Source of the DNA: Pseudofabraea citricarpa
Taxonomy: Eukaryota; Ascomycota; Leotiomycetes; Helotiales; Dermateaceae
Length of the DNA: 64,000 bases
Assembly: GCA_029641185.1 (NCBI GenBank)
Contig: JAPWGK010000011.1
Coordinates: forward strand, 558,001 to 622,000
Direction: 5' to 3'
Part shown: one piece after another, positions 12,190 to 22,929 of the stretch
How the letters are laid out: each line of letters starts with the position of its first letter
Position numbering within the stretch: the stretch's first letter is position 1
Notes under the pieces: model-generated
Told to the model about the DNA's origin: nothing
The model's database searches: none
The model's input: the letters and a program-made list of their open reading frames with translations, nothing else
Position numbers and translations under genes: made by a program

Positions 12190-12577
12190 GTAGCAGCATA
12201 GATTGTGTTAGTTAATAATTTCTAGGATGGCACAGAAATGTGAAGAACATCCCGTCGAGCTGTTGGCGAATTGGATATCTTTACAGAAGCCATATGCCCA
12301 TTGTTATCGCTTATAACTCACCACTCCTACTGGATTATTGGAGCCTCGCAGAACGAGCACAGGAACATGGTGGCTGACCTTCACGGAAGAGTTCTCAAGA
12401 GTTGGACAACAGATATGCAGGCATTTGACAGAATTTTGTTCCATTCATAATATCTCGAACCACCAGGGAATAACACATGAGATTCTACAACAGATGACTA
12501 GCATCCTTACTTTAACGCCCACCAATTGCCACTATTCAACGCCTGTATCAAAACTCCTCATTCATGACCCTCAAAAT
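12190..12577. other. Convergent 3' intergenic region
   Basis: Between the helicase stop and the stop of the minus-strand secreted protein gene. It should contain both 3' ends; no specific terminator signal is claimed. Confidence 0.35.
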
Positions 12578-13405
12578 CTACAACGCTTTCGCTTCTGCCA
12601 AGGCTGCTTCGAGATCCGCAATCAACTTCTCCTTGCCTGTAGCGGCAGCCCCAACAGCAGCTGTTGAGTTTGCGCCAGCAGCAATCTCCGCCAATCGCTC
12701 ATCGTTCGTCTCTGCGCCTGCCTGTCCCACAGCGATGAGAGAGTTCTTCACAGCAAGGAGTTCTTGTCCCACAGCCAGTTGTTCAGGTGTTGCGGCGTCG
12801 CCTGCAGATTTTCCCTCCTCGCCAAGGACGATCTTCTTTGACAAGGTATCGATTCTTTCCGTAAGATCAGCCTCCGTGGCATTCTCCTTGCCCTGCGCTG
12901 TGTTGATGGCTGCTCTCACACCTTCGAAGGACAAAGCTAGTTTGTTGACACGATCAGCACTCGCTGCTGGATCGACAGCCGCCGTTCCATTTCCGGCTCC
13001 GGCAGCTATTTCATCCAGTCTTTGCTTGTCTGATGCCGCTGCCTCTGTACCAACAGCAATGATTGAGTTCTTGACGGCTAGCAGTTCTTCTCCTGCTTTG
13101 AGTTGGTCGGCGGAGGCAGCTGTTCCTGCGGACTTGCCAGCTTCTCCAATTGTCAAGGCATTTGCTAGCGAGTCAATGTTCGCTGTTGTCTCCTCGGGTG
13201 TTGTGGTTTTGCCCTCTGTGACGTCAACTGCAGCTCTCAGTTGTTCGAATTTAGTTGCCAGGTCTTTTATTCTTGCTTCTTGGGCAGTGGCGTTGACGGC
13301 AGCTTCTTGACGCCGATAAATTCCTGCTCCGTGTGTTGCAGGTGCAGCGAAGACTGACAGGGCCTGGGTGGCGAGAAGTAAAACAGATAAAGTAGATGTA
13401 TACAT
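12578..13405 (-). CDS. Secreted protein with an internal duplication
   Basis: Single exon, 275 aa. Residues 1-20 form a signal peptide (MYTSTLSVLLLATQALSVFA) and YRR at 30-32 is a probable Kex2 site. The mature protein is two diverged copies of a roughly 100-residue unit, at about 46-144 and 152-251. Each holds the shared marks LGEEGKSAG or IGEAGKSAG, ELLAVKNS-IIAVG and an IAAGA-N-TAAV ending. Predicted mainly helical, Ala/Glu rich, no cysteines in the mature part, a few N-glycosylation sequons. No known family is recognised; secretion is well supported, function is not. A TATA-like run lies about 190 bp upstream. Confidence 0.85.
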   Translation of the reverse strand: MYTSTLSVLLLATQALSVFAAPATHGAGIYRRQEAAVNATAQEARIKDLATKFEQLRAAVDVTEGKTTTPEETTANIDSLANALTIGEAGKSAGTAASADQLKAGEELLAVKNSIIAVGTEAAASDKQRLDEIAAGAGNGTAAVDPAASADRVNKLALSFEGVRAAINTAQGKENATEADLTERIDTLSKKIVLGEEGKSAGDAATPEQLAVGQELLAVKNSLIAVGQAGAETNDERLAEIAAGANSTAAVGAAATGKEKLIADLEAALAEAKAL

Positions 13406-15388
13406 TGTTGGAAACGGGGTGTTTAGAAAATTGGTTGGAATAGAAAGAATTGGATAAAGTCAGGCACAGCCAACAAAGAATAGAAAGAAAGAAATAAGTT
13501 AAGTCAATTAACAATTGCGAAAGGAGAAGAGGAAAGTCGAAGACGAATTGAATGATTGTTGATGATGGTTCTCTCAGTGCTGATCTTTCCTCTCTATATA
13601 TACAGATCTACCGGTACTCTTCTCTCCCATACCATGCCCTTGCAGCGCCCATCTGCGTCTATCGTTTACCGTTCATCCAAAACATCGTCTCTCTGACAAA
13701 TCTCATCGCTATGCCTCGCCATGCCGTGCCATCCTAAAATTTCGGCTCAGCTCAGCTCAGCTCGTCTCAAAAAATCCCATGTAACCCACGCATTGACAAG
13801 CACAAGATATCCCATCCCTCGACTATCGTGGCTGAGCTACCCTTTCCTTCTGCTTCCCCCTTTCCCTCGGTCTCTCAGTCAGCCTATCATGACCTCTGCT
13901 TGTCGTCCTGAAAGATGGAAGCGAGCGGTCTGAAGATCCGAGCCGTTTCTGCTTTCCGAGCGAGAAGCGACGAACCCGAGGAGCGAGGAGGGATTCGGGA
14001 TCAGATCGCGCGATCTCTCGCTTCTTGATTCAAGCTTAAATTTTTCTTCTTTCTTTTCTTTTTTGCTTTTAGAAAGTTTCTTTTGTCGTTGTGTTTGATT
14101 GGCAAGGGGGAAGTGGCTGTGTTTATTGGGTGAGGTGAGTGGGTTCTAAGAGGCAGTGTTTTTTGGTGTTTGATGTTGGTATTGTTTGGATGGGGGAATG
14201 AGATGGGATGGCATGAGAGGTTTCTGCCATCTTATGATTTTAGGGATATGGGATGGCGTGTTGTAGGTGCGTATTTGATGAGATGATGTAGTAATTTATG
14301 ATTAACTCATGTTCAGTTCAGTCACTCTGACTTCGAATTACTTCCCTGCTTGTCCACAGTAGATCTTCGTAGCGAGCTTATGTGTTTGGTTCGTGTACAT
14401 GTACATGGTGTGTTCTAGAACAATCTCTTCTCAAAGTCACCGATCATGATCTCCCTCTTCTCTCAAATATCGCCTGGAAAGGTCTTAATGGACCTCAATT
14501 AATTCCTCTCATAAACCTATACCACAACTCCACTATATGTTTCCAACTCAGCTCCTCCGTGTTGATCTCCCCAAAGGCAGATTTACCTACCTATCGTAAC
14601 CTCCCGAACAAACCCAAGAAAGAAATCTCGTCGATCAGAAAGTCGACCAGCAGCTAGGGTTCTCTCCCTAAAGAGAAAGAGTGTATCCGACAAAACAAGC
14701 GCGCAGGGGGAAGAAAACTTATAGCTTACCATTCATAGAGGTACGATCGGATAGAATGCGAGAGAGCGAGAAACGCAAGACCGAGGTGTTTTACTGAGCT
14801 CGCAGTTGCTGTACAGTAGGATTAGAGATTCTTAAGCGAATGCTACTGTTTTCCCCGAACTTCTTCGGGTTGGACCGATCTGCGACTTGAGATTCGCTTT
14901 TGGTCCTGCTTCTGCTTCTGCTTCTTTGCCGTTTTGGGATTTCACGCGTTTGGTGATTGGTGGTTGGTGGTTGGTGGTTGGTTGGCTATTGCTCACTCGC
15001 CTGCTCGCTTGCGCTTAACCCTCGCTTCGCTCGGGTTTTTGTTTGAGGATGGAACGGGTAGTGTTACATACTCAGTCTAGCTCTGTCTGTTCCACGAGAG
15101 CAGTAAAGAAAGGAGTGAAAGGGGAGGGGTATGATGGCCATTTGATCATGAAATATTCTTTTCACCGCGATAATTTTATCAATGTCTTCACTTCTCACAT
15201 TGGTGGCTACTCAGCCAATTCTCAGATGCCACCACCGGTCTACAGGTCATAACGAATGTATTAGAGATCTGAAATCTACTCTCCTACCTATAAATGAACA
15301 GCCCATCATTGATGATGATTATTCCTCATAAAGAATACCAAAACTCCAGAAAATGTCCCCCAACTCCGAATCGTTGTATTCTATTTTC
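13406..15388. other. 2-kb gene-free interval
   Basis: Pyrimidine-rich leader and promoter of the secreted protein gene (TATATATA on the minus strand near 13595-13605), then GC-richer sequence with a short GGTTGGT-type tandem repeat near 14950-14985. No coding exon was found. Confidence 0.4.
14950..14985 (+). repeat. Short GGTTGGT tandem repeat
   Basis: Several consecutive copies of a 7-bp GGTGGTT-like unit lie in the intergenic region. Simple-sequence expansion; no function inferred. Confidence 0.6.
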
Positions 15389-15807
15389 TCATACCCGTAC
15401 CGCGACGCCGCCTGAGTAGAGTTTCAATGGCGCAGCATCTTCAAGCCCTCTCTTTCCGCCGAGTGCGATGTTGCCCGTGTATGGATCTCGTGGGGCTGTG
15501 TTCTGATATCCGCGTCTTCCAACGTTCTGCATTTCCATCAGTTAGCTATCATATCATGATCAAATAACACAAAGTATGGCAAAAGAGATGAACTTACGGG
15601 TCTACCGCCTACTGCTGCATTGAAGTTTCGTGCGCGCACTACAGAACTCCATTCAGGAAATGTTCTTTTCTGAAGAGACAACGTTAAAAAAAGCTCTTGT
15701 GGAAATGGAAGGGAAGAGAAACTTACGATGGCGCTTTCGGCTGGAGGCGTTGTTGGGTAGGCGGCTGCAAGGCTGAAAAGGCACAGGAGAATGGTGGTAT
15801 ATTTCAT
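15389..15807 (-). CDS. Small secreted protein with Kex2-type sites
   Basis: Three short exons (15807-15727, 15669-15598, 15526-15389), all phase 0 with GTAAGT donors and pyrimidine-rich acceptors, encode 96 aa. Residues 1-16 are a signal peptide (MKYTTILLCLFSLAAA). After a short acidic segment comes KR at the start of exon 2, an Arg/Asn-rich middle and a second KR before the last 19 residues (GLEDAAPLKLYSGGVAVRV). The layout signal-peptide / KR / core / KR / tail is that of a Kex2-processed precursor, so a secreted peptide or effector-like role is possible, but no cysteines and no known family are recognised. The third exon is too short to appear as a long ORF; the clean phase-0 splicing supports the model. 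Confidence 0.7.
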
Positions 15808-18076
15808 TTTTGACGAGTCTGTGGGTTGGTTAGCAAGAAGGTCAATAAAATCAAAAGTTAAATGAAGGCTGTGCGACGTACTTTACGAAGGGTGGCAAAG
15901 ATATCGAAGCAAGAAAGCCGTAGAAAACGCAATGTGAGTCTTCGTAGTTATAGCAACAGTTATCGATAATAAGAAATCTCACAGATTTAACAAAGACGAC
16001 GAATATGATGAAAGATGAGAGATGAAGATTTCTTGATGGATTGATGGAAGTATGAATGAAGTATGAATGAAGTCGCTGCAGCCTTCTTTACCTTACCTCT
16101 TACCTCAACCCCGCTCAGTAAAGGCCCTCTCTCAGCCGCAGAAAGGAAAACAAGCAACGAGGCTTGTGTCAGCCAATGTATCTTCTTTGCAAGAAGCAAC
16201 AGCCAGGTCCGCTTCCAAGATGTTTCATGGAGATCATTTACCCAGATGGCGTCTCTGCCCTATCGAGAATAGATATGAGGTGACGCGTTCAACTTGACAA
16301 GTGTACCAAAGTCGCGCAGCCTTTCAAGATCTCGTTATTCTTTTCTCCTAGATTTTTTTTTAGGTTAAATCTTAGTCGTGATTTCGTCTTTTGGGGTCCT
16401 GCACAAGTAATTCGTGCTGTGTCCAGATTCTTCTTGTTGTCTTGTGCTTGTTTTGAATTCGATGCAAGTGCTCGCTTAGGAATTGGCTGACGCGCACTCG
16501 CTCATCGCCAAGTCTTGCCACAACAATGCCTTGTCTGCGAAAAACTGGTACTTACTACTTAGGCATGGTGTATCTTGCTCAGATCATGACTGAGATCTTC
16601 TTTGAGATGTCACAGACAACTAATCTATTTAAGTGGCATTTTGAAGGTAATTGCAAAATAAATGCCGTTTTGTTACCGAGCGTTATTTTGAAATCTCAGG
16701 AGATGTTAGCTGTATATAATCTTGAAAGATCTTGGAAGAGATAAACCATTTTAATGTTTTTGTGATGTCAGATGCTTACAATCGTCACACAAATCCATAA
16801 TGTTATATCACCAGAGAATTCGAAAGCTTTGCAATTGTAAACAGGTTTATAATTACCAAGTACTGTAAGAATGCGAATGCTTTATAGTTACTGAATGCGT
16901 TATAGCCAGCTACCTATTGATTTGTAACTCCCGAGTGTTTTGTAACTACTAAGTACTTGCTTGTTAAGAAAGAAGACTTTGACGTACACATGCAGTCACA
17001 TGACACATATCTCTGTCTGGGATGGAAACATCGCAAGCTGCTTACTCTTCAACCAATATCCTATAATCTTGAAAACCAGGAGATGTTGAGGTCCAACAGA
17101 GCAAGAGAGAGTATACGCGTTGTGCACGTTGGCAGATTGCATTCTATTGCTGTCAGAGGATGTGCAGAATAGTAAACATGTGATTTTCGGGATAAGGATC
17201 GACCGAATTCTATGCTGTTGGCAGTACAGTAGGACTTCTGTCATGATTTATTTACGATTCTCATTTGTAACAGCTGTATATGCGGCTCACAGCAAAATCA
17301 AGGGGAGCCATTGTCACATTGTCACCTGCCAACTCGAGAGTCCATATCACGTGCAAATACCCAAAGACCGGGAATTTTGTCTTCCCGATCAGCTCCAGCT
17401 CCGTGTCCAAGCCATAACATCTTTGCTAACGATTCCGATTTTCCCCATCCTTCGCGCATGTCTTGAGTTCTGACAGCAAATGGTGGAGTTGTTTCACGGC
17501 GCACACACAGTGGGGTGAAGCAGTATCACAGCTACCCCGCCAAGCCTAAATCCTCGGTGGAGTAGAGAGGGTCTGAGCTAGTCTCCACTGCTCTTTGACC
17601 TCGCAGAGTTCCCAGACGACATCCACCTCTAATTTGACCGCAAAAACAAAACATCTCGGAGCATCCTCTTATGGCATTACTCCGTGTCTGCGAGAAGGAC
17701 GAGGGCGAAGGTCAGAAGTCTGCCAGCTTGAGATTGCTTGAGATTGCGATGGTGGGTGATGAGGGGTAGATTGCGGTTCATGTACCTGGCTGAAAAGAGA
17801 GAGAGGGTCGGAAAGATGATTGGATTGATGTCGCTGCAGTGCACTGCGGTTATGCATCTTCATATCCGATACTGTACATGGGAGCCAAGTAGCTCTTATC
17901 CCAGTTGTGTCAAGAACATCGCCATTGCTTGTGTGCCTTACAGTGTAGAGTCGTAGACCTTGAATTCGAGATCCAGCGATTCTTGTCCCTTCGAGCTTCG
18001 AGAGCGCCATAAACCAACCAGCTTGAGATTGTAGAAGGCCGTTACTCCCGCCTGCTTCCTCCTCACTCATCGCATC
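15808..18076. other. 2.3-kb gene-free interval
   Basis: Promoter of the small secreted protein at the left and of the HD-domain gene at the right. The AT-rich middle holds a degenerate minisatellite (separate entry). A 165-codon minus-strand ORF at 17669-18166 overlaps the HD gene start and has no plausible protein features. Confidence 0.4.
16835..16970 (+). repeat. Degenerate AT-rich minisatellite
   Basis: About five imperfect units of roughly 18-22 bp, each containing a TTATAATTACC, TTATAGTTACTG or TTTGTAACTAC core. A similar core (ATAGTTACTG) occurs in the first intron of the gene at 5053. Confidence 0.4.
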
Positions 18077-18784
18077 ATGTCCAGCCTCCCAACGCGTGTC
18101 TGGGCTGGTGTCGTTGTCCCTGACACTCCCCTTATCACGAAGGCGTTGGAATATACTCGCTTGCACTCATCGGATTTCGCTTTCAATCACATCCAGCGCT
18201 CCATGCTCTTCGGATTCATCATTGCTGACAAGATTCCGGCCCTGGCTGATCGTGATCGCGAAGTCCATGCCATTGCTGCGCTGATGCACGATATCGGATG
18301 GGATCCCACGGGCGAGCTGATCTCTCGCGATAATCGATTCGAAGTCGATGGAGCCGATGCAGCTCGAAGTTTCCTGAAGAGAGAGGCTCCAGATTGGGAT
18401 AAGCATCGTCTGCAATTAGTATGGGATGCCATTGCGCTTCATACCATCGGTACGATTGTGTTCCACAAGGAAGCCGAGGTGCAGTCGTGCGCGTATGGCA
18501 TCTGGGCCGATTTCCAAGGACCCGATCGTATTCAGGGGAATCTGTTGACTTGGGATGAGTATAACAAGGTCGTGGAAGAGCTTCCGAGGTTGGATCTCAT
18601 GAAAGGGCTGAAAGCGGAGATGCTCAAGCTGTGCCATACAAAGCCGCACACCACGTTCGATAACACCGTGGGCGAGTGGGGAAACAAGTTCTTGAGTAAG
18701 GATGAGTATGACCAGAGTGGGAAGTTGACGGCGGACTTGCTGTGTAGTTGTGATCTGGATGGAAAGTCTTTGATAGAAGAGTAA
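18077..18784 (+). CDS. HD-domain hydrolase, cyanamide hydratase/DDI2-like
   Basis: Single exon, 235 aa. The HD metal-binding set is visible: His38 (FNHIQRSMLFG), His71-Asp72 (ALMHDIGWDP) and His122 (ALHTIGT). The order FNH-x-RS, then HAIAALMHDIG, is that of fungal HD proteins related to cyanamide hydratase, which converts cyanamide to urea in a metal-dependent reaction. The substrate here cannot be read from sequence, and many homologues act on unknown small molecules. The length is usual for the family and no secretion signal is present, so the protein is probably cytosolic. Confidence 0.85.
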   Translation: MSSLPTRVWAGVVVPDTPLITKALEYTRLHSSDFAFNHIQRSMLFGFIIADKIPALADRDREVHAIAALMHDIGWDPTGELISRDNRFEVDGADAARSFLKREAPDWDKHRLQLVWDAIALHTIGTIVFHKEAEVQSCAYGIWADFQGPDRIQGNLLTWDEYNKVVEELPRLDLMKGLKAEMLKLCHTKPHTTFDNTVGEWGNKFLSKDEYDQSGKLTADLLCSCDLDGKSLIEE

Positions 18785-19174
18785 GGTAATTGCAAAGGCT
18801 TACCAAACGTGGTTTTGTCAGAGAACAATGGTGTTGTGAAGCTTCCACCTGCAACCGTTTTTTTTCTTCTTCTAACAACGGCTATCAGACTCGAGTTGCC
18901 AAATCCTCTGTGCTATTCAAGGCAAGTCGTAGCGAGGAAAAGGAAACAAATCTTCTCATTGAAGTTTCTTTTGATGATCCAGGCCAAGCGCATCAATCAC
19001 GTGTGTGCGGGATCTTGCATCTTCTATCTGCAACCTCTTGTTTCATCCAATCTTCTCCATTGCCATTCATTCACATCCTCCACAACAAATTCACCACTGC
19101 GCTAACTCATCAATACTCTTGGACGTGAGATGTAAGTACTATTCATTCTCAGTTGTCACATCAGATCGCCAACA
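18785..19174. promoter_or_regulatory. Intergenic region, presumed promoter of the lysine-rich gene
   Basis: 390 bp between two plus-strand genes. Pyrimidine-rich stretches precede the ATG at 19175; no defined motif is claimed. Confidence 0.35.
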
Positions 19175-20774
19175 ATGGATTCTACCACTCCAACGCGTCA
19201 TGTGGCAGACGGCGCAAAGACAAAGTCGAATGCAAAGGCAACATTGAATGCAAATGAAAAAGCAAAGTTGAAGCAGGAGCGGAAGAAGAAAGCCAGGGAG
19301 GCGAAAAAGGAGAGGAGGCAGAAGAAAGCCCAAGCAAAAAAGGAGAGAAGAATGGCTTCAAAAGCGAACAGGACAACATCGGTCGACGACAAAATTCTGA
19401 GGGGCAGAGAAAAAAGACAGCTCAAGAAGGAGCGGAGAGAGAAGAAGAATGCTCGAAGACAGCTCGATATGGAGGAGAAGAAGATGCAGGAGGAGGAGCA
19501 AGCTCATCCATTGGAAAAGTCTCCCGAGCTCTCAGATGAGTTCGAGGCTGCCAAGAAGCAAGGCAAGGTCAAGCTAAACATCACCGTCATGAAGAAAGAA
19601 AAGCCAAAGGTAGAACAAGCTCATCAATCGGAAAAGTCTCCCAAGCTCTCAGATGCGTTCGAGGCTGCCAAGAAGAAAGGCCAGGAGGTCAAGGTAAACA
19701 TCACCGTCGTGAAGAAAGAAAAGCCAAGAGTAGAACAGGCTCTTCAACTTCCAGAGTTCGATGCATCAGCTGCTTCTTCAGCTGCAGCCGAGGGTTCCTT
19801 GAACAACCTCCACTCGCATACATCGATTGCTTCTTCTCCATCTCCATCAGAAGATTCAGTGAGCAGCTTAGCTTCAGAAAGCCCACTAGCCCCTTTATTT
19901 CCCGCCTTCTGGAACAACCCCTGGCCTCCAGAGGGAGAAGGTGAGCAGCAAGTTGCAGCAGACGATGACACGATCCGAGCCAATTCGCCAAGCAGCAGTC
20001 GAGGATCAACAGTAGAACTCAGACGAGGTTCTCAGACACCGGAATTCGAGCACGAGTACGAGGCTCCCGATAGTCCAATCGCTGAAGACGCACACGAGCC
20101 TCACGAGCTCGTCACGCAATCGCAATCTGGACGTCACATAGTTCTCAAGACACCCATGGGAGCTCGCATCTATACCAAGGTTGAAGACCCGAACAAGTTC
20201 GTCATCTACGCCGATCCCGCTGGTCCTCAGATCTACCAGCAAGCCGGTCTCGAGGGTGTGGCTGTTGACGAGTTTGAGAGTCTTCCTGAGGTTGAGGCTG
20301 CTCCAGGCCAACTACCACCCGAGACAATCTTCAATGCTGACAAGGTAGCTTTTGCCAAGTATCCCGCGATGATCCAGAACCTGTTGCGCAAGGGAGGCAT
20401 TCCTGGCGATTTGAGCCTCAAGGTACAGAATTCTTCCTCGTAATTAATCTATCGGGGTACTAATCGGATTACAGGACGTGGAGAAGATCATCGCGTATCG
20501 CTCGAAGCTCGAGAAAGGCCGAAGAAGAGGCTGGAAGAGATACATCGATGCTGCTACAGCGATGTATCGAGTCGGTGCCGTCAAGAAACGTTATCGCCAC
20601 ACGTACGACGACGACTTCGAGGCCTACCGCAAGAAGATCCAGAAGAAAGTACGACGCGATACCCTGGCTAAGATGAAGGATCTCATTAATGTCAGTGCGG
20701 GCGTCGACAAGCTGGATGGGATCATCCGTGAGAACCTGAAGACGGAATGGCCTATCTATTCGAAGGATCTCTGA
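19175..20774 (+). CDS. Lysine-rich hypothetical protein with repeats
   Basis: Two exons, 19175-20422 and 20475-20774; the 52-bp intron has GTACAG, a TACTAAT-like branch site and ACAG, giving 515 aa. The first 110 residues are very rich in Lys, Arg, Glu and Ala and should form a long charged helix or coiled coil with nuclear localisation signals. Then come two copies of an EKSPxLSDxFEAAKK unit (about residues 112-190), a Ser/acidic disordered part, and a more ordered C-terminal half (about 320-515) that includes basic helices such as KLEKGRRRGWKRYID. I do not recognise the family. A nuclear or nucleolar location is inferred only from composition. Confidence 0.75.
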
Positions 20775-21986
20775 GGTTTGAGAGGCGCGCGGAGTTTATT
20801 CTATGGGAAAGATTTGACGGGGAGTTTTAGGGTATCTGGTTTGGGAAATCTGTGGGAGGTTATTGCCTTCTCCTCTCGCGCTGGGGCGACAATTACCCGA
20901 AGCGAGACATGCAACTTTACATATTCTAATCATCACAGCACGAGCTTTATTTTCTTCTTTACTTTGCTTTCTTTGCCCTTGCTTCCGTTTAGTCGGGTGC
21001 GGCAAAACTTCACATAGATAGGTATCCACAATAAATCGTGCTTTCAGGAACCCTTTTTCTTAATCCTATGTGATGTCGCTTCGGGATAACCATATGCCAT
21101 GGTTTCTTTGCTTCGCCGAGGAAAGATGTCACAAAGGAAGAAGCAAAAATGTAGCGAGAAGGGTTCATTCACGAGCGGAGTTTTATTTCATCTACAGGAG
21201 TATGTATAAGAGGCAAGTGCAATACCATGCAATAAGCATGCATCATTTATACTTACCTCCTATACTTTCATCTACCTCATTCAGAATTGGTGTATTCTGT
21301 AGAAGTGCAACTGGCTACTATGAAGTCATGATCGCAAGGTTACTAGAGCTGAAGACGAGCAACCCATGGCTCGCCTCTCCGTAACAGATTTCCGCAATGA
21401 AGATGCATCCATCCTACATCCCAATGCACGAGAGTTTGGATATCAGCAAGCCTTTCGCCGTGTATTTCTACATATATCTGCTCTATGGAGTTCGTCGTCG
21501 GGTCTTCTCTATGCAAGTAATATCGGAGAAGAAAGAGCTGTACACTTTGTCGGCTACCAGGGGGGCAGAATAGCCATCTATGGTAGTAGATGGCTTGAGA
21601 TGGGTTTTAAGCTCAGTGTCACATTTCTCACTGATGGATAAATCAGAACACCTCGTACAGAGTTTTAGCATGATGTCCATCAATATTAAGAAGATAGGAA
21701 AGTGCTAGGCTGAGCTGAGAATCTGCCTTGAATGCTTAGGTTCGGCACTGGCATGTGAGGTGATACGAGGCTACTGTATAACTGGTGGATTTAAAATGAA
21801 CCTAATAGTCTTTATCACAATTGCTGTTATAAACTATTTTTAAGCTAATAAAGTCCGTGTTTTTCAAGCGCATATTGAAGATATCGATGATGTAAACACG
21901 CTTTTGCAACAGCATTATTCTAGGAAAGCGAAATTTATACACGGCCATCTCCGAAAAGCTTCGAAATAGATGATTTATATGCTCCG
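20775..21986. other. Gene-free interval left of the retroposon
   Basis: Contains the 3' end of the lysine-rich gene and AT-rich sequence. No coding signal was found; the last 200 bp are the flank of the insertion. Confidence 0.4.
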
Positions 21987-22833
21987 ACTCTGTGTATAAG
22001 GGAGGACGAAGACTTAACACCTGTACGCGGTATCCTCTACGAACCTGTAGCTCTATTTAATAGAGTCTGCAGAGCCAAGATTAAGTCTATTCTACGATCG
22101 CGTAGTACTATATCGGTCGATACAAGATCCCTAGAATAGGGGTTTACTAGAGAAAGCTACGGAACGCGTTACATAGTACTATAATAGTATAACCAAATCG
22201 ATCGATCATAGAACCTATTCGATTACCTAGAAGATTTCTACTCTAGGATATACCCTCCTACGACTTATCTTTCCGAAACACGAGCTATACCTCTTACGAC
22301 GAAGATATATATTAACAGGTAATCCCTAAAAAGGGGTCGAATAAAATACTACGTTTAAGGTAAGAGAATCGCCAGATATATAAGAGAACCTAGAGAAAGG
22401 GGCTTAGGAACCTCCGGCGACAGAGACGAGTAAACAAGAAGGGGCCTGGGTAGCATAAACAGGAGTATATAAGGGAGAAGGAGGTTAATAACCAGAACTA
22501 TAGCTTTATACTCCCGAATATACTAGAGGATAATATCCGCGGAGGTATAAGAAACGATATTAGCAAGAACCTATACGAAGAGTAATAATTAAGCCTCGAG
22601 GGGCTAACACGTGGAATTAAGAAAGAGCTAGGGAAGTACTATTAAGTCAAAAACAGGAAGACTACTATAGATACCGTGCCTAGAGAATCTGAGGAATTCT
22701 TAGAGGGAGTAGGAGACTCGTATTAGTAGGAAATCAACCTGTATATATAGATACGTCTATATAACGCCGTACGGCAGCTGAAAAGACTATGGAACCCAAA
22801 AAAAAAAAAAAAAAAAAAAAACTCTGTGTATAA
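21987..22833 (+). mobile_element. RIP-like degenerate retroposon with poly-A tail and 13-bp target duplication
   Basis: The 13-bp direct repeat ACTCTGTGTATAA occurs at 21987-21999 and again at 22821-22833. The first copy is followed by GGGAGGACGAAGAC and the second is preceded by a 23-base A run (22798-22820). That is the structure of a target-primed (LINE or SINE-like) insertion of about 820 bp on the plus strand. The body is unusually rich in TA dinucleotides and poor in CA and TG, and has stops in all frames, as expected after RIP. It is too short and decayed to tell a 5'-truncated LINE from a SINE-like element. No reverse transcriptase motif was seen. Confidence 0.8.
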
Positions 22834-22929
22834 TATATCTGATGATTACCTCCAGTATATATCTAGAAATTATCATCCAGATTAGGAAATGCAGGTGATG
22901 TCTTGACAGTCTTGTCTTGAAATTTGAGA

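Noticed and set aside
12564..13310. 248-codon plus-strand ORF opposite the secreted duplicated protein
   Set aside because: Antisense shadow of an Ala-rich coding region; composition is Ser/Ala with no features.
17669..18166. 165-codon minus-strand ORF
   Set aside because: Overlaps the start of the HD-domain gene, lacks domain or signal features, and has random composition.
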